DNA of 64,000 nt from Agelaius tricolor (Eukaryota; Chordata; Aves; Passeriformes; Icteridae): positions 14,198,501-14,262,500 of the forward strand of contig JALJCS010000022.1 of NCBI GenBank assembly GCA_023055355.1, written 5' to 3'. Shown one piece after another: positions 1 through 10,972 of this stretch (positions within the stretch are counted from its first letter, which is position 1; every line of letters begins with the position of its first letter). A program made the position numbers and the translations under genes. Under the pieces are notes generated by a model. It searched no databases. It saw only the letters and a list, made by a program, of their open reading frames with translations, and had not been told where the DNA came from.

Positions 1-3000
1 TCCTTTGTCTGAAGCCAGGATTTCAAACCCCATACCTCGTGTACTACACAAGGTAGCGTTGGTTGGCTCACAGCAACACAGGTTTGGACAGAACAGAATT
101 GTTCAGAGAATATCTGGTTTATATAATTCAGAGTTTAAAAAAAGAATTAAAAGTGCAGAAGTCTGGTTATATTTGTTAACATCAGCAGAGAGGTAATGGT
201 GTATTGGAGGACCCAGGGGAAGGTGGGAGGGCACAACCTAGGAATACGTGGATCTTTTTGCCAGAACCGTGGGTTGAATGTTCCTATTTAAATATGTTGT
301 TAACGTCTTTATATAATTAATTTCTAAGTTGGTCACCATGGCAGCAATGGCAGACTCGCATGAATGAAAATAGACTTCAGCACAGATGAGACCGCAGAAT
401 AGCTGGATGTTGTTTTTGCCATCTCTATTGGTCTTGGATCCACTAGTTCCCAAGGGAGTGAGTTTCCCCAGCAAGGGCTGATTCCTTTGCCAAGCTGCTG
501 GGAGCTGGGCACCCTCTGCCTGCCTGGGATCACCTCCCAGGCATGGCACAGAGCTCTTTTTCATCACATTGAGCTTAGGACCCAGACTCAGCTTTATTGC
601 CATCTTCCCAGGTTTCTTTCTGCTACTAATCAGCAAAGACAAATTTGCTCCCATAGCAAAATACCTGCCTTGTTTGGTTGGCACCTGTGTGAGGAGCAAG
701 TGAGCCCTCATCCTGCATCCTCCTAAATCCAGTAAATAGAATCCCACCAGGCTCTGGAAGCAGAGGGCTGATGGTCCCCAGGGACATCACCCAGCACTCA
801 AAACATCATTCCCAAACCTTCCTGCTAGAGGAGAACAAGGCAGGAAGAAGCTGATGGCAGCACAGAGCTGTGGTGTCAGCTTTGGCACTGGCCTCTGACC
901 CCCTCACCATCCCTCCTCATCAGCTGTGTAAGTCCTGTTTTCAAGAATGGAATATTCACAGCTGGAGAGGGGAGAGCACAGACACCCTTTGGAACAGCTG
1001 AGTAGCTGGACATTAATTAAAACAAATCTAGGGATATTAAATTGTCTGTGACTGGTTAATTACCCTGCAGAAAGCTTGCCAGTGAGAGAACTTTAATGTT
1101 GCCATGGACTTGTGGCACTGTCAGGACAGCAAGAACAGACATGGATACCAGGATGTTTCTCACACAGAAAGAAAACCCTGAGCTGCTCCTGGAGTCCTGT
1201 AGGAAAGTGTCTGCCTGTGATGCTGGGCCACCTCACAGGGCCAGGGAGGGGACAGCAGCAGCCTCTCTGCTGACACTATCCGAGTGCCTGGGGGGAACGG
1301 GGCTTCCTCTCACTCTCTGCCTTGGCTTTCTCCTTGAAGGAAATCTGGTGGAAGATTTACATATGTCCATGTTAACGTAAACAGAGAGTGGAAAAGGAAG
1401 TTTACACCAAATGCAAAGAGAAGCAGTTTCCCAAACATTCCTTTAGATGAGGCTTTTTGCTAAGCCTCATCTAAAGGAACCAGCCGTGCTTGGCTATTGG
1501 AAGGTCCAGGAGGGAGCTCTTAGCTGGGGGCACAGGATGCTGGGGATTTCAGTGCTGCATTCAGAAAAAGCAGATTGAGATCAGACTCATCAGGGATTAG
1601 GTAAATAAACAGCTTTCGTTTTCTGCAGAGAGAGAGGCTGGACATTTCAGTCATTAGGCAGAAGATAAAAAAACAGCTAAAAAGGAAGGTGGTGTCAGCC
1701 CTTCATCCATTCCTAAGCCACAGGTATCAAATAGCAGCAGCAGCAGCAGTAGCATCATTTCTGGACTGTCAAGGATGGGTTTTGGGAGAGAGATTGTCTC
1801 AGGACAGCTTCCTGCCAGTGTCAGGGCCTTGCTCCTCGGCCGGGTGGGCACCTGGGGGTGGAGGAGCAGCTGGCCAATGGAGCACACTGCTGGTCTCAGC
1901 TCACACTGCTGCTCACCGCAGGACCCGGGTGCTGCTGGGGACGGCACTCAGCCAGGGGACACCAGGCTGTGTCCCCATCCCACCAGCCCACAGAGCCCCT
2001 CCAGTGCAGGCTCTGCTCCAGCTCTGGCCTTGTGCTGGTGCTTTCCTCCCTGCTCGGTGCCGTGGCAGTGGCGCACACACCAAGCCCCCAGACAGCCAGT
2101 TATGCAGCCAGGCGGGGGGGGGAAACCAATATTTGTTTATTTCCCATTTTATAACTTGTTCCTAGGAAATTGAAACAGCTTTTATCAGAGGTATATTTGC
2201 TTCCATGACCATGAAGGTTTCTGCCAGAGGCAAGTGCTGTCTCTCTAGGAAGGGAAGTTCAGCCAAAGGCTCTTCCTGCCTTGGTTTGTTTTCCAGACCC
2301 ACTACACTAGTTTTTAGTCTTTTGACCAATTTCCGTGTAATTTGATAGGGACTGAAGCATATTAACCAGCCAGCCACAGGTTTCACTGAGGAGAGGAGGC
2401 AGGAGGTCTTGCAGAGATGAGCGCAGCCAGGAGGGACCCCAGGCCCCCCCAGGTGGACACCGCTCCGAATGGACAGATGGACACTGCTCCAGACAGATGG
2501 ACAGACAGTGCTCTCCAGCCCAGGCTCAGTCCCTGGGCAAAGCGGCTGCTGGGTTTAGAGCTGCTCTCATTTGGCTGAAGGGCTCGGGATTAACGAGGTG
2601 ATAACTCGGGCTCCCCAGTACAGGGCTGGGCTGCAGCCCAACCCACTGAAAGTGAAGCACCAAACTATTTATGTTCCAGTTCCTACAGCTATTTTTAATA
2701 GAGCTTCAGAGACTTGCTGTATTATCCTGCCTTTTTAGCGTCTGCTTCTTTTCTTAATCTCATTTCCCCTGCCCTTTCTTTATCTTTGGATCAATTTATA
2801 CCATCCTTTTTATCATGCTCTAATCAGAACACACTTTATGATTTCAGATAAATGTAGTCATGGTAATTTTCCACTCCATTTAGGTCAAGTGAGGATGAAA
2901 CAATTTTTTAAAATCTTATCTAGTAACCACCAGAAATGGCTCCTTGTTAAACTGTCTGTCCCCTTGCTTTTCTAACTTCATTAGATTTTAATGTCAACTG

Positions 3001-3990
3001 TCAGTCTCTTTTTTTGGGTTCCTCAGGAGATTGGTCCTGCACTGAAAGCCAACTTGTCAACCCTGGAAGAAAGGCAGGGTGGCCCCTTTCCCAGCAGGGG
3101 TGCCTGGTGAAGCTCTTCCATCCCTTGGTGACGGGACTGCTGGCATGTCCCGTGACCTTGGCTGGGGCTCCGCTTGCTCTCTGCAGTCAGCTGAAATCTG
3201 CCTCGCTCTCCTGAAGTATTTGGAGCAGGACTTCGTTGGCTTTGGGTGACACATGCTGTCTGAGCTTTAATAACATCACTGAGAATAATAATATCAGCTT
3301 TGCGCAAGCTCACAGAATGTTAACAATAATTTCATTTCATATTGCATGATTTCAGAAGTATTTATGTGCCAAAGTGTCACACAGCTCCTCTGTTCTGTCT
3401 GCTGAGGATGGCATTGGCTCCAGCTTTGAAGTGCAAATACCAGCCCCAGAGCTCCCACTTCCTTGCAAAGGTTAAGAACATTTTTCTCTGCTGCTCCTGG
3501 CTGGCTGGAGAAGGGCAGGAGCTGGGGACTGGGATGGGGGCTCTGGCACAGCTCAGGCTCAGTTTGGCTACAGGGGCCTTTGAGCTCTGCTGATTATATT
3601 GTCCCCTCACATTCTGTTCATATTCTGTTTAGAATTGAGAGGCTGTTTAATTAAATATTGCAGCTATTGGCAAAGATAAATTCGAGACTTCTGAGGATGT
3701 GTGAAGTGAGGACAGAAGTATTTGGGATAAACATTATTTTAAAACCTCAGTGTAATTAGGGTAATTAAACAATTTGACTTTAAAATCACAATTGGACTGT
3801 TGGCCAGGGTGCTCTGAGGATGCACAGTGGAGCACCGGATCCTCTGCCGAGGAGGGCTTGGACAGAGTTTGGGGCACCAAGGGAGCTTTGGGCAAGGGAC
3901 AGCTCCTGTTCCGGGGCACGGGGCAAACATGGCAGGGGAAGGAGGCTCCGCTGTGCGGGCGGCGCCGAGCGTCCAGGGCGAGCCGGGAGG
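1..3990. other. Intergenic DNA upstream of INPP5A, no gene recognised
   Basis: No reading frame here has recognisable protein features. The longest open stretches overlap each other on both strands near 1.7-2.2 kb, as expected from GC-rich noncoding DNA. Small features seen are a perfect hairpin at 1438-1479 (listed separately), an AGC tract at about 1733-1749, a run of nine G at about 2114-2122, and short imperfect 'ggacagatggaca' repeats at about 2450-2515. It could contain distal regulatory sequence of INPP5A, but nothing in the sequence shows that. Confidence 0.6.
1438..1479. repeat. Perfect 18-bp inverted repeat (hairpin) with a 6-nt loop
   Basis: The left arm TTCCTTTAGATGAGGCTT (1438-1455) is the exact reverse complement of the right arm (1462-1479), around the loop TTTGCT. 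Pairing stops abruptly on both sides. There is no T-run making it a terminator and no surrounding longer pairing of the sort expected for a classical pri-miRNA. A template-switch mutation during replication can create perfect short-loop palindromes like this. A small foldback element or a microRNA-like hairpin are alternatives. Confidence 0.9.
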
Positions 3991-4645
3991 GTGCGCTGTC
4001 CCGGGTGGGATGTGCTGTCCCGGGTGGGATGTGCTGTCCCGGGCGGGATGCAGTGTCCCGGGCGGGATGCGCTGTCCCGGGTGGGATGTGCTGTCCCGGG
4101 CGGGATGCAGTGTCCCGGGCGGGATGCGCTGTCCCGGGCGGGATGCGCTGTCCCGGGCGGGATGCAGTGCCTCGGACGGGGTGCAGTGTCCCGGGTGGGA
4201 TGCGCTGTCCTGGGCGGGATGCGCTGTCCTGGGCGGGATGCGCTGTCCCGAGCGGGGTGCAGTGCCCCGGGCGGGATGCGCTGTCCCGGGCGGGATGCGC
4301 TGTCCCGGGCGGGATGCGCTGTCCCAGGCGGGATGCGCTGTCCCGGGTGGGATGCGCTGTCCCGGGCGGGATGCACTGTCCCGGGTGGGATGCGCTGTCC
4401 CGGGCGGGATGCGCTGTCCCGGGTGGGATGCGCTGTCCCAGGCGGGATGCAGTGTCCCGGGCGGGATGCGCTGTCCCGGGCGGGATGCGCTGTCCCGGGC
4501 GGGATGCGCTGTCCCAGGCGGGATGCAGTGTCCCGGGCGGGATGCGCTGTCCCGGGCGGGATGCGCTGTCCCGGGATGCAGTGCCCCGGGCGGGATGCAC
4601 TGTCCTGGGTGGGATGCGCTGCCCCGGGCGGGATGCAGTGCCGGG
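3991..4645. repeat. GC-rich minisatellite, 19-bp unit, about 34 copies
   Basis: The unit is GATGCGCTGTCCCGGGCGG with few variants (gcg/cag/cac/tgt after 'gat', cgg/tgg, and an occasional 'cctgggcgg'). The order of variants along the array looks partly patterned. Because 19 is not a multiple of three and the unit holds no stop in any frame on either strand, all six frames stay open for hundreds of codons and repeat the same short peptide. These frames of 316-464 codons are not genes. Each unit carries a CCCGGG palindrome and a GGGCGGG run, so the array is CpG-dense and could form G-quadruplex or hairpin structures. It lies about 20 kb upstream of the INPP5A start. Confidence 0.95.
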
Positions 4646-5110
4646 ACTGCCCAGCCAGGAGCTGCTCTGCTCGTGCCGGCCTCTCGCCTGGCCTGGGCAG
4701 AGCAGCATTCCTTCGCCAGCATTCCTTCGCCAGCATTCCTTCGCCAGCTACCCCTCCTGCTCTCGCGGCACGCTCAGCTCCTTCCCAGCCTGGCTTACGT
4801 GCCCTGCCCGCAGCCCCGTGTCACCCTGGCAGCCCTGACTGTCACTGGGGACGGCGGGCACGGCGGGCACGGCGGGCACGGCGGGCACGGCGGTCCGGAC
4901 AGGTCCGGGGGGACAGCGGGACACAGCCCGGGGACAGTGGGACACAGTCTGGGGACAGCGGTGTGCAGTGCGGGCCGCACGGGCAGAGCAGGGACAGGAG
5001 GAGCAGAGCAGAGCCGCACGGGCAGAGCAGAGCCGCAGCGAGCCCGCCGACCTGCGGTGCCAGAGCCCGGCACTGCCGCTCTCTCCCTGCCCCCGGAGGG
5101 ACGGCAGCTG
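4646..5110. repeat. Cluster of short GC-rich tandem repeats after the minisatellite
   Basis: Three unrelated small arrays follow one another: three exact 14-bp copies of CATTCCTTCGCCAG (4706-4747), about four to five copies of the 9-mer GGCGGGCAC (4851-4893), and three copies of a 21-bp 'ggggacagNgggacacagNcN' unit (4909-4971). Further 'gggcagagcagagccgca' duplications run to about 5045. The whole stretch is CpG-rich. It contains open frames on both strands with Arg/Ala/Gly/Ser-rich translations typical of such sequence and no domain. It may be a small CpG island grown around repeats. Confidence 0.85.
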
Positions 5111-5607
5111 TCCCAGAGCTGCCCCGAATGCATCAGACACCAAAATGCTGAGATGGTGTCCAAAGGGCTCATCATATGCAGTGCCACCATCTCTGCTGCT
5201 CACATACATGAGCTCCTCTAGAATAAAATAAAATCCGTGCTCCCCAGTAGTTTGCAGAATTTAAATTCTGTGGGTTACGCCACAGATATTGCTGCCTCAT
5301 AATATAAAGTAGCAGCACTAGGCCCAAGAGTGCTAAAATCAAAGGGAAGCAAAAGGAAAATTACTTGGTAATGCTTTTATTGGGCTCTAACAGCTGTCAA
5401 ACCACAGCATAAAAAGGCCTAAACTGTGTAATTTCTACTTTCATAATGAAACTGGACTGGAAGAGAACAGTCTGCCTCAGCATTAATCTCTTGTCTCTCA
5501 CTGAGCTACCTGAGGCATCAGGACTCAATGCCACAAACCGCTCTTTCAAGGAGCCACCAGCCCCTACATGACAAGCTCATGTGCCCCAGGGGGGTCCATG
5601 AGGTACA
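5111..5607. other. Intergenic DNA, nothing recognised
   Basis: A moderately AT-rich stretch with many stops in all frames. No repeat family, RNA gene or coding signal was seen. Confidence 0.6.
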
Positions 5608-5912
5608 CTGAGGTCATTCAATCCGAAAAAACTCTCTAAGATCATTGAGTCCAACTGTTCCAACCAGCACTGCCAGTGCCACCACTAAACCCTGTCCCCA
5701 GGTGCCACAATCACAGGGCTTTTAAATCCCCCCAGGAATGGTGACTCCACTGCTTCCCTGGGCAGCCTGTGCTCGGCCTTTCCAGACAGGAATTTTCCCT
5801 AATATCCAACTTAAAGCTGCCTGGTGCAACTTCAAGGGGTCCCTCTTGTTCTGCTGCTTGTTCCTTGGGTGAAGAGACCAAGCTACACCCAGGTCTTTGC
5901 CAACCTGGGGAC
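5608..5912 (-). mobile_element. CR1 LINE fragment, 3' end, minus orientation
   Basis: On the + strand the sequence reads 'aagatcattgagtccaac', then 'accactaaaccctgtccccag', 'ccaggaatggtgactcca', 'ttccctgggcagcctgtg', and 'ccctaatatccaac'. This is the order found in the reverse complement of avian CR1 3' ends (CR1-J/X-like, judged from memory). The extreme terminal repeat is degraded near 5608. It is a 5'-truncated dead copy with no reverse-transcriptase coding region. It is an avian/reptilian marker and probably has no function in the host. Confidence 0.85.
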
Positions 5913-8900
5913 AGGGGGTAGGTTTTTAATTTACAAAGCATTTGTGACTTACCCAGGGAAGGCAGCTGACATATAAGGGGACTTGATGCATCCAGCCCTT
6001 CCCAAATTTCAGGTGTCCTGCTTTTACAGAACGAAAAGATAATGTCACACGTCCTTATGGCTCTCAGCTCCTCTTGCCTCGAGGGTGCCACTGACACTTT
6101 AAGGTGGAAAAGCCCTGTGCTGAGCCCTCCTGCCCAGCTGTGGTTACAGCAGCAGCAGCTCTATGGAAACAGATCATGAAAACTGGTTTAATAGGTTCAG
6201 AGCAATTGGCTGTTTGTTTTGGTCTGTGCTGTGACAGGGGAGAGGTCAGCTCTTCGTTGGGGTTTTAAGATTTCTTCTAGGTACAAGTTAGGAAGTAAAC
6301 AGCCTAAAAGACTTGAAGTGAATGTTATCAGGAGTATGGTGCTCTAATTATAATTGCATAACTCATATTTCAATTTTATGGGAATATTAAAAGGATTCCT
6401 GGGAGAATTTTGAACAGTCTAAAAGTGCAACAGCACAAAACCCAATAAACCTTGCCTTCTTTTGGAGGACATTTCCTTAAAGAGCCCAGCTCAGCTGCCA
6501 GAGCTACAGTCTCTGCACAACTGAAATTTCCTCAAACTCACTAAAAGACAAACTGCTTTCACACTAGAATTTTCTCCCCTCCACCCTATAGAGTAATGAT
6601 AGCTTTTGCTGTTGTCAGGGCTGGAATCCAGAGGACTGTGTGAGTGGATGCAATGTATAAATATTTTCAGTGCATGCCTGGTTTGTATAGAATGCAAGAT
6701 GTATTTATAGCCCTCATGAGCACAAGATGGATGTGAGCTGAGAGGGAGCCCTGTCTGTGTGGGCAGGAACACTTGCTGACCTACACAGCTAGTTCAGGGG
6801 GGGTTGAAGGGCAGCAACATCATTAAACTTCTCCCCCCTTGCAGTCCCAGAGCTGCTGGCAGGTCCAGCTGCCACGGGCAAAGCCAGGCAGAGCCAGGAC
6901 CACGAGAAATGATCCTGTGACCCTGCCTCTCATTTGGGGTGAACGTGGCCCCACTGGCTCACACCCAGCACACACCCCAAGCACTCTGCTGCCTCCTGCC
7001 CCAAGCACGTGGCTGCTGAGGGCAGGAGGAGAGGGCTCTGAGCTCCTCTGAGGGCACACAGCGGGCTCGGGGCACAGCCCAGAGTGTGTCCTTGTCCGGG
7101 GCAGAGGAGCAGGGAAGCTCCTCCTGCACCTCTGTGCCCCATGGCAGCTGCCACAGGAGCTGGGGAGCAGAGCCCGGGCACAGGCGGTCACAGGGGCATG
7201 GCCCATGGTGGTGTGGGGGCAAGGGGAGTGTCCAGCAGCTCTGCCCACACCTGAACCAGGCAAGGGGGCAGCTCTGGAGGAGGTGAGGGAGGGAAGGGAG
7301 TTCTAGACGAGGGTGAGGGTGGCCACGGTGGCCTGCAGGGTGGGAATGGGTCCCTGGAGCTCCATAGCTGCTGCAGCCCCTACAGCACCAAACTCCCAGC
7401 ACAAACAGGGGTGGGAACAGCCTGGAACGCCTGGCAGCACACCAGGTCTGAGTGCCTGGGCTGGGGTCAGCAGTGCCAGGGGCCAGGGCAGCCTGGGGGG
7501 CGCTGGGCTGGGGGTGCCCATGGCCGGGGGGTGCTGGGAGCTCTGCTGCTGCCCTCGGGGACCAGAGGGTACAATGAGATTCAGAAGCCTTAAGCAGAGT
7601 TTCCCAGCCCTTGTCTCTGATACCCAAGCACAGCCTGTAGGAAATACTGCCTGTGCTCCCCGGAGTGCAGAGAGGAATGGAGGGAAGGAGGGAGGGGGGA
7701 TGAGTCCCAGCCCCTACACCCATGGCCTGGCAGCAAAGGAGCTGCAGCCCCTTGATCCTATCAGGACCCCAGGTCTCCTCAGCCCTAAGATTCCACAGGT
7801 GACCCACCCCACACCCCTGACTTCTTCAGGCTTAGCAAAGTGAGAAAGTCAAAATGTTGAAGCTCTCATTCCCTCTAGGAAATCAAAAAATATCCTTAAT
7901 ATGTGGGCTGTCATCATCTTTTAGGTCTTCAGACACTACCATTTCATGACTTGGGTATTTGTGCTTTAGCAGCTTCACACCCTGAAGCACTTTCTGGAAG
8001 GAATTCATTTGGAAATCCTCCTTCTCACAAGTAGGGTCTGCTGGCATGAGCATGGGAGGAGACCAAGAAACCTGAGCAAATGCCCTGGCTTTCTTCACAG
8101 CTTCCCCACTTTCAGTTTTCAGGGTTAAATGAATTTTCTGAATCTCCAGTTATTGGTCTAATGAAACTGCAACATACTTGCTGTGTTATTCATCTCATTC
8201 TCCACGTACCCTCAATCCTGACTCACAATGACAGTTCCTGCATGGGAATATGAACTCAATCAAAAGTCATGCTCTGAGACTGTAAACCTTTCCAGGAAAG
8301 TATTAAGCCTTGCCTACAAGCAAAATTACATGTAATATTATCAGGTGTTCCTTTCATGATAAATTTTAGACAAAATAAAGCTCAATGAATCAATTTCTGT
8401 AATACAGTGCAATGCTCAGTTTTATATAGTGAGAGCCAGGGTATTGGCTGGGACCTGGGAACCAATCTGCAATGTGCACTTGTGTGTAAATGCATGCACT
8501 AAACATAGGCACAGATTTGGGCACATGAAAATGTTCCAGTGACCTTTCCTGTTCGGCCAGACACATCCTCCCTGTGTGTGCAGGTGAAAGCACAGCTCAG
8601 GGCTAGGGATCCTGCAGGCAGGGGATGAATTTTGGGTGAAGTGGCACCAAGAGAGCTCTCCCTACCAAAATGCTGCTCTCTGGAAAACACACTGGCCTCA
8701 TAACAAAGGCCTGCTGGCTACAGAGCAAACGCTCCCACAACTCTCTGCAGCTGTGCCAAGACATCTATGCAAACCCTTTTGTGCAACTTTCCTCTGTTTC
8801 TTTCCAGAAATTTTCTGGGCTTGTTCAGCCTATGCTAAGCTCAAAAATGAGGATAAAAACTAACCCTAGAAGATGTTGTTACCCTCGTGAGGAACACAAC

Positions 8901-9285
8901 TGCACTCACACTGGGCCAGAGGAGCTGCCCAGCCCGTGGCAGAGGGAGCACAGCCCTGTGCTGATGCTCACAGGGTGAGGGTGGTTCCTTCTCCCTGCAG
9001 GAATGGCCAGGACAGCCTGTGTGACTCAGGAGGTGCAGCAGCCTCAGGCTGAGCCCGTCCCTGCCCTGGCTGCAGCCGCTGCAGTCTGTGCCACGGGGGT
9101 CCCTGGGGGTCATACCCCACCCTGGGCCTGTCACAGCTTTGAGAACCAGCTGCCACCTCCCCCAGGTGACACACTGGGACAAAATGGGGCTTCTCCAGGG
9201 CCTGGGTGCCTTCCCCCTACTCCTGCAGGACAGAGGGGCAAATCCTGAGAGCTGAAGAGCACTTCTGCCCGAGAGAATGTGATTT
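5913..9285. other. Intergenic DNA, no gene recognised
   Basis: The GC-rich block at about 6.82-7.83 kb has overlapping open frames on both strands that look like compositional shadows. At 7883-8150 the minus strand has an open frame of about 89 codons without an assignable family (see findings). No splice context, RNA gene or repeat family was recognised in the rest. Confidence 0.55.
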
Positions 9286-9360
9286 AGATTAACTATTTTT
9301 AGCTGGTTCTAGTGGGAGTTGAAGAAGGAGAGTGTCTTCCAGGAGATGCAGAATACCACG

Positions 9361-9424
9361 CTATATCGGGCGCCAAAATCGGAGCAGATGCTTCCAATTA
9401 CACTTAATTCACCTCAATTATAGA

Positions 9425-9430
<6 letters not shown>
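9361..9430 (-). mobile_element. Possible endogenous-retrovirus remnant (PBS-like motif), doubtful
   Basis: Read on the minus strand, about 9360-9378 gives 'tggcgcccgatatagcg'. Its first ten bases match the start of a lysine-tRNA primer-binding site used by class II (ERVK-like) retroviruses. The rest departs from the motif, no convincing LTR end (TG...CA) borders it, and no retroviral coding sequence is near. It is therefore either a short, eroded LTR/leader fragment or chance similarity. It lies directly beside the 52-A run. Confidence 0.25.

Positions 9431-9482
<52 letters not shown>
9431..9482. repeat. Uninterrupted run of 52 A
   Basis: Fifty-two consecutive A residues follow 'tagaaaaagt' and precede 'ttacagttacac'. 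Such purity suggests a recent origin, since old poly-A tracts collect substitutions. CR1 elements do not end in poly-A, so a CR1 tail is not the explanation. It could be the tail of a retrocopied RNA, a slippage-expanded mononucleotide repeat, or partly an assembly effect. No clear target-site duplication was found. Confidence 0.95.
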
Positions 9483-9484
<2 letters not shown>

Positions 9485-10784
9485 ACAGTTACACTAAGAA
9501 TATCCTTCCTCTGAAGTTACAAGCATTTGGCACTGCAGACTGTCCGCATTGGAGAGCAGGAACACTGTGACACAGCCAGCCTGGGAGCAGCTTGGGACCC
9601 TCTGCAGACCCCTGCTGCTGCTGCTGCTGCTGCTCCTGCCCCTGCTGCTGCTGCCGCCCCAGGGACACGGCACTGGCTGCAGCAGGGTTCACTTCACATT
9701 CCTCTTTGGGACAGTTTATCCAGTGGCTGTTTCCTGGCATCAACCAGCTTTGTGGTGTATTAGATGTATTAGTGCATATGGAAAAGGTATTTTGTTAGAG
9801 CTCACACAGTAACATGGTCTGGTCTCATGCAGAGCAGATTATGTGACCGGTGACCACACCGTGTCAGCCTGTCCAGGTGACAGAGGCTGGGACTAATGGA
9901 TCTGGAATCATAGCCCAGCTGGGCTCTCCACTGCCACAGCAAACAGGAACAGTCTGCAATGTGCTCGAGACTGCAAGATGCTCCAGAGTGCCCATGTTTC
10001 ACTCATTCATACCCTGCTTGGAGGAGAAGAGCTCTCCCAGCTTCCTGGTGGCGCACCCGAGGTGGGCAGAGGAGCTCATGCTGGCACACTGTGCCTGGTC
10101 TTGGATGGCACTTCCTCAGGGCCAAGCCATGAGTCACTTTTTCCTCTGGCTTTTCTCTCTGACCAGCTGTTTGCTCCAGTCATGCTGCCCTATTTATCAG
10201 CTGGAGGCAGACACCAAAGCCTGGGGTTTGCCCCCGCTCCTCGCTCCTCAGGGAGGGCAGGCAGCTCCAGCCCAGGCGCCAGGGTGCCCCCAGTCAGCTC
10301 TGGGCTCTGCTGCAGCCAGGGGCTGCCAGCCACAAAGAGTCCCTGGCCCAACCCCGTGTCCCAGCAGACCCCTGTCCCCCAGGCTCTCCCCTGGGCCAGA
10401 GTGCCCTGGGCCCCCATCCCTGTGCTGCAGCTGGACAGCTTCTTGACATTTTGTCAGACTTAAGGGGGAGAAAAAGTCATTCAGTCCATGCTGATTTCCT
10501 AATTCAGTGTAACCTTTTCATATGCAGGCTAAGGACAGCTTGACATTTCCTCTGCATCCCAGGGAGAGGCTACAAAGCCTCTCAGCTCTGCTCCTGATGC
10601 TGCTGCCCATCTCTGCAACACATTGTGCATTGTCAAACATTTGGGAAATATTAAACTAATTTTTACAGCCTTTGTTCACCCACCTGAGTCACTGTCATGG
10701 GAGACCTGCAGGGCATTCCACTCTGCTCTGCCCACTCCTCCCCAAAATCCTCCAATTTACAGCTTCCCTGGCAGGGTGGGCAGC
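9483..10784. other. Intergenic DNA with a CTG/CCTG tract
   Basis: A CTG-rich microsatellite lies at about 9610-9655 (seven clean CTG units, then a 'cctgcccctg' interruption, then four more). It makes Leu-, Cys- or Ala-rich runs in the overlapping frames, and these are not genes. The rest, including the GC-rich 10.0-10.45 kb part, shows nothing recognisable. Confidence 0.6.
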
Positions 10785-10972
10785 CCTGGCACAGGTGCCC
10801 AGAGCAGCTGGGGCTGCCCCTGCATCCCTGGCAGTGCCCAAGGCCAGGCTGGACCCTGGGGCTGGGAGCCCCTGGGACAGTGGGAGGTGTCCCTGCCATG
10901 GCAGGGCTGGCACTGGGGGGGATTTGGGGTCCCTTCCAACCTAAACAGTTCTGGATTTCTGTGATTTTCTCT
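10785..10972 (+). mobile_element. CR1 LINE 3' end, plus orientation
   Basis: The order is 'gcccagagcagctg', 'tgcatccctggcagtgccca', 'aaggccaggctgga', 'ggaggtgtccctgccatggc', 'ggggtcccttccaaccta', and 'ctgtgatttt'. This matches the last 200 or so bases of an avian CR1 in sense orientation. It is 5' truncated, as is normal for the family, and non-coding. Confidence 0.88.

Noticed and set aside
3734..5221. Open frames of 316-464 codons in all six frames
   Set aside because: They are produced by the stop-free 19-bp and following repeats. Every frame gives the same periodic peptide, so none is evidence of a gene.
9332..9514. 60-codon frame ending in a lysine run
   Set aside because: The lysines are simply the 52-A tract read as AAA codons.
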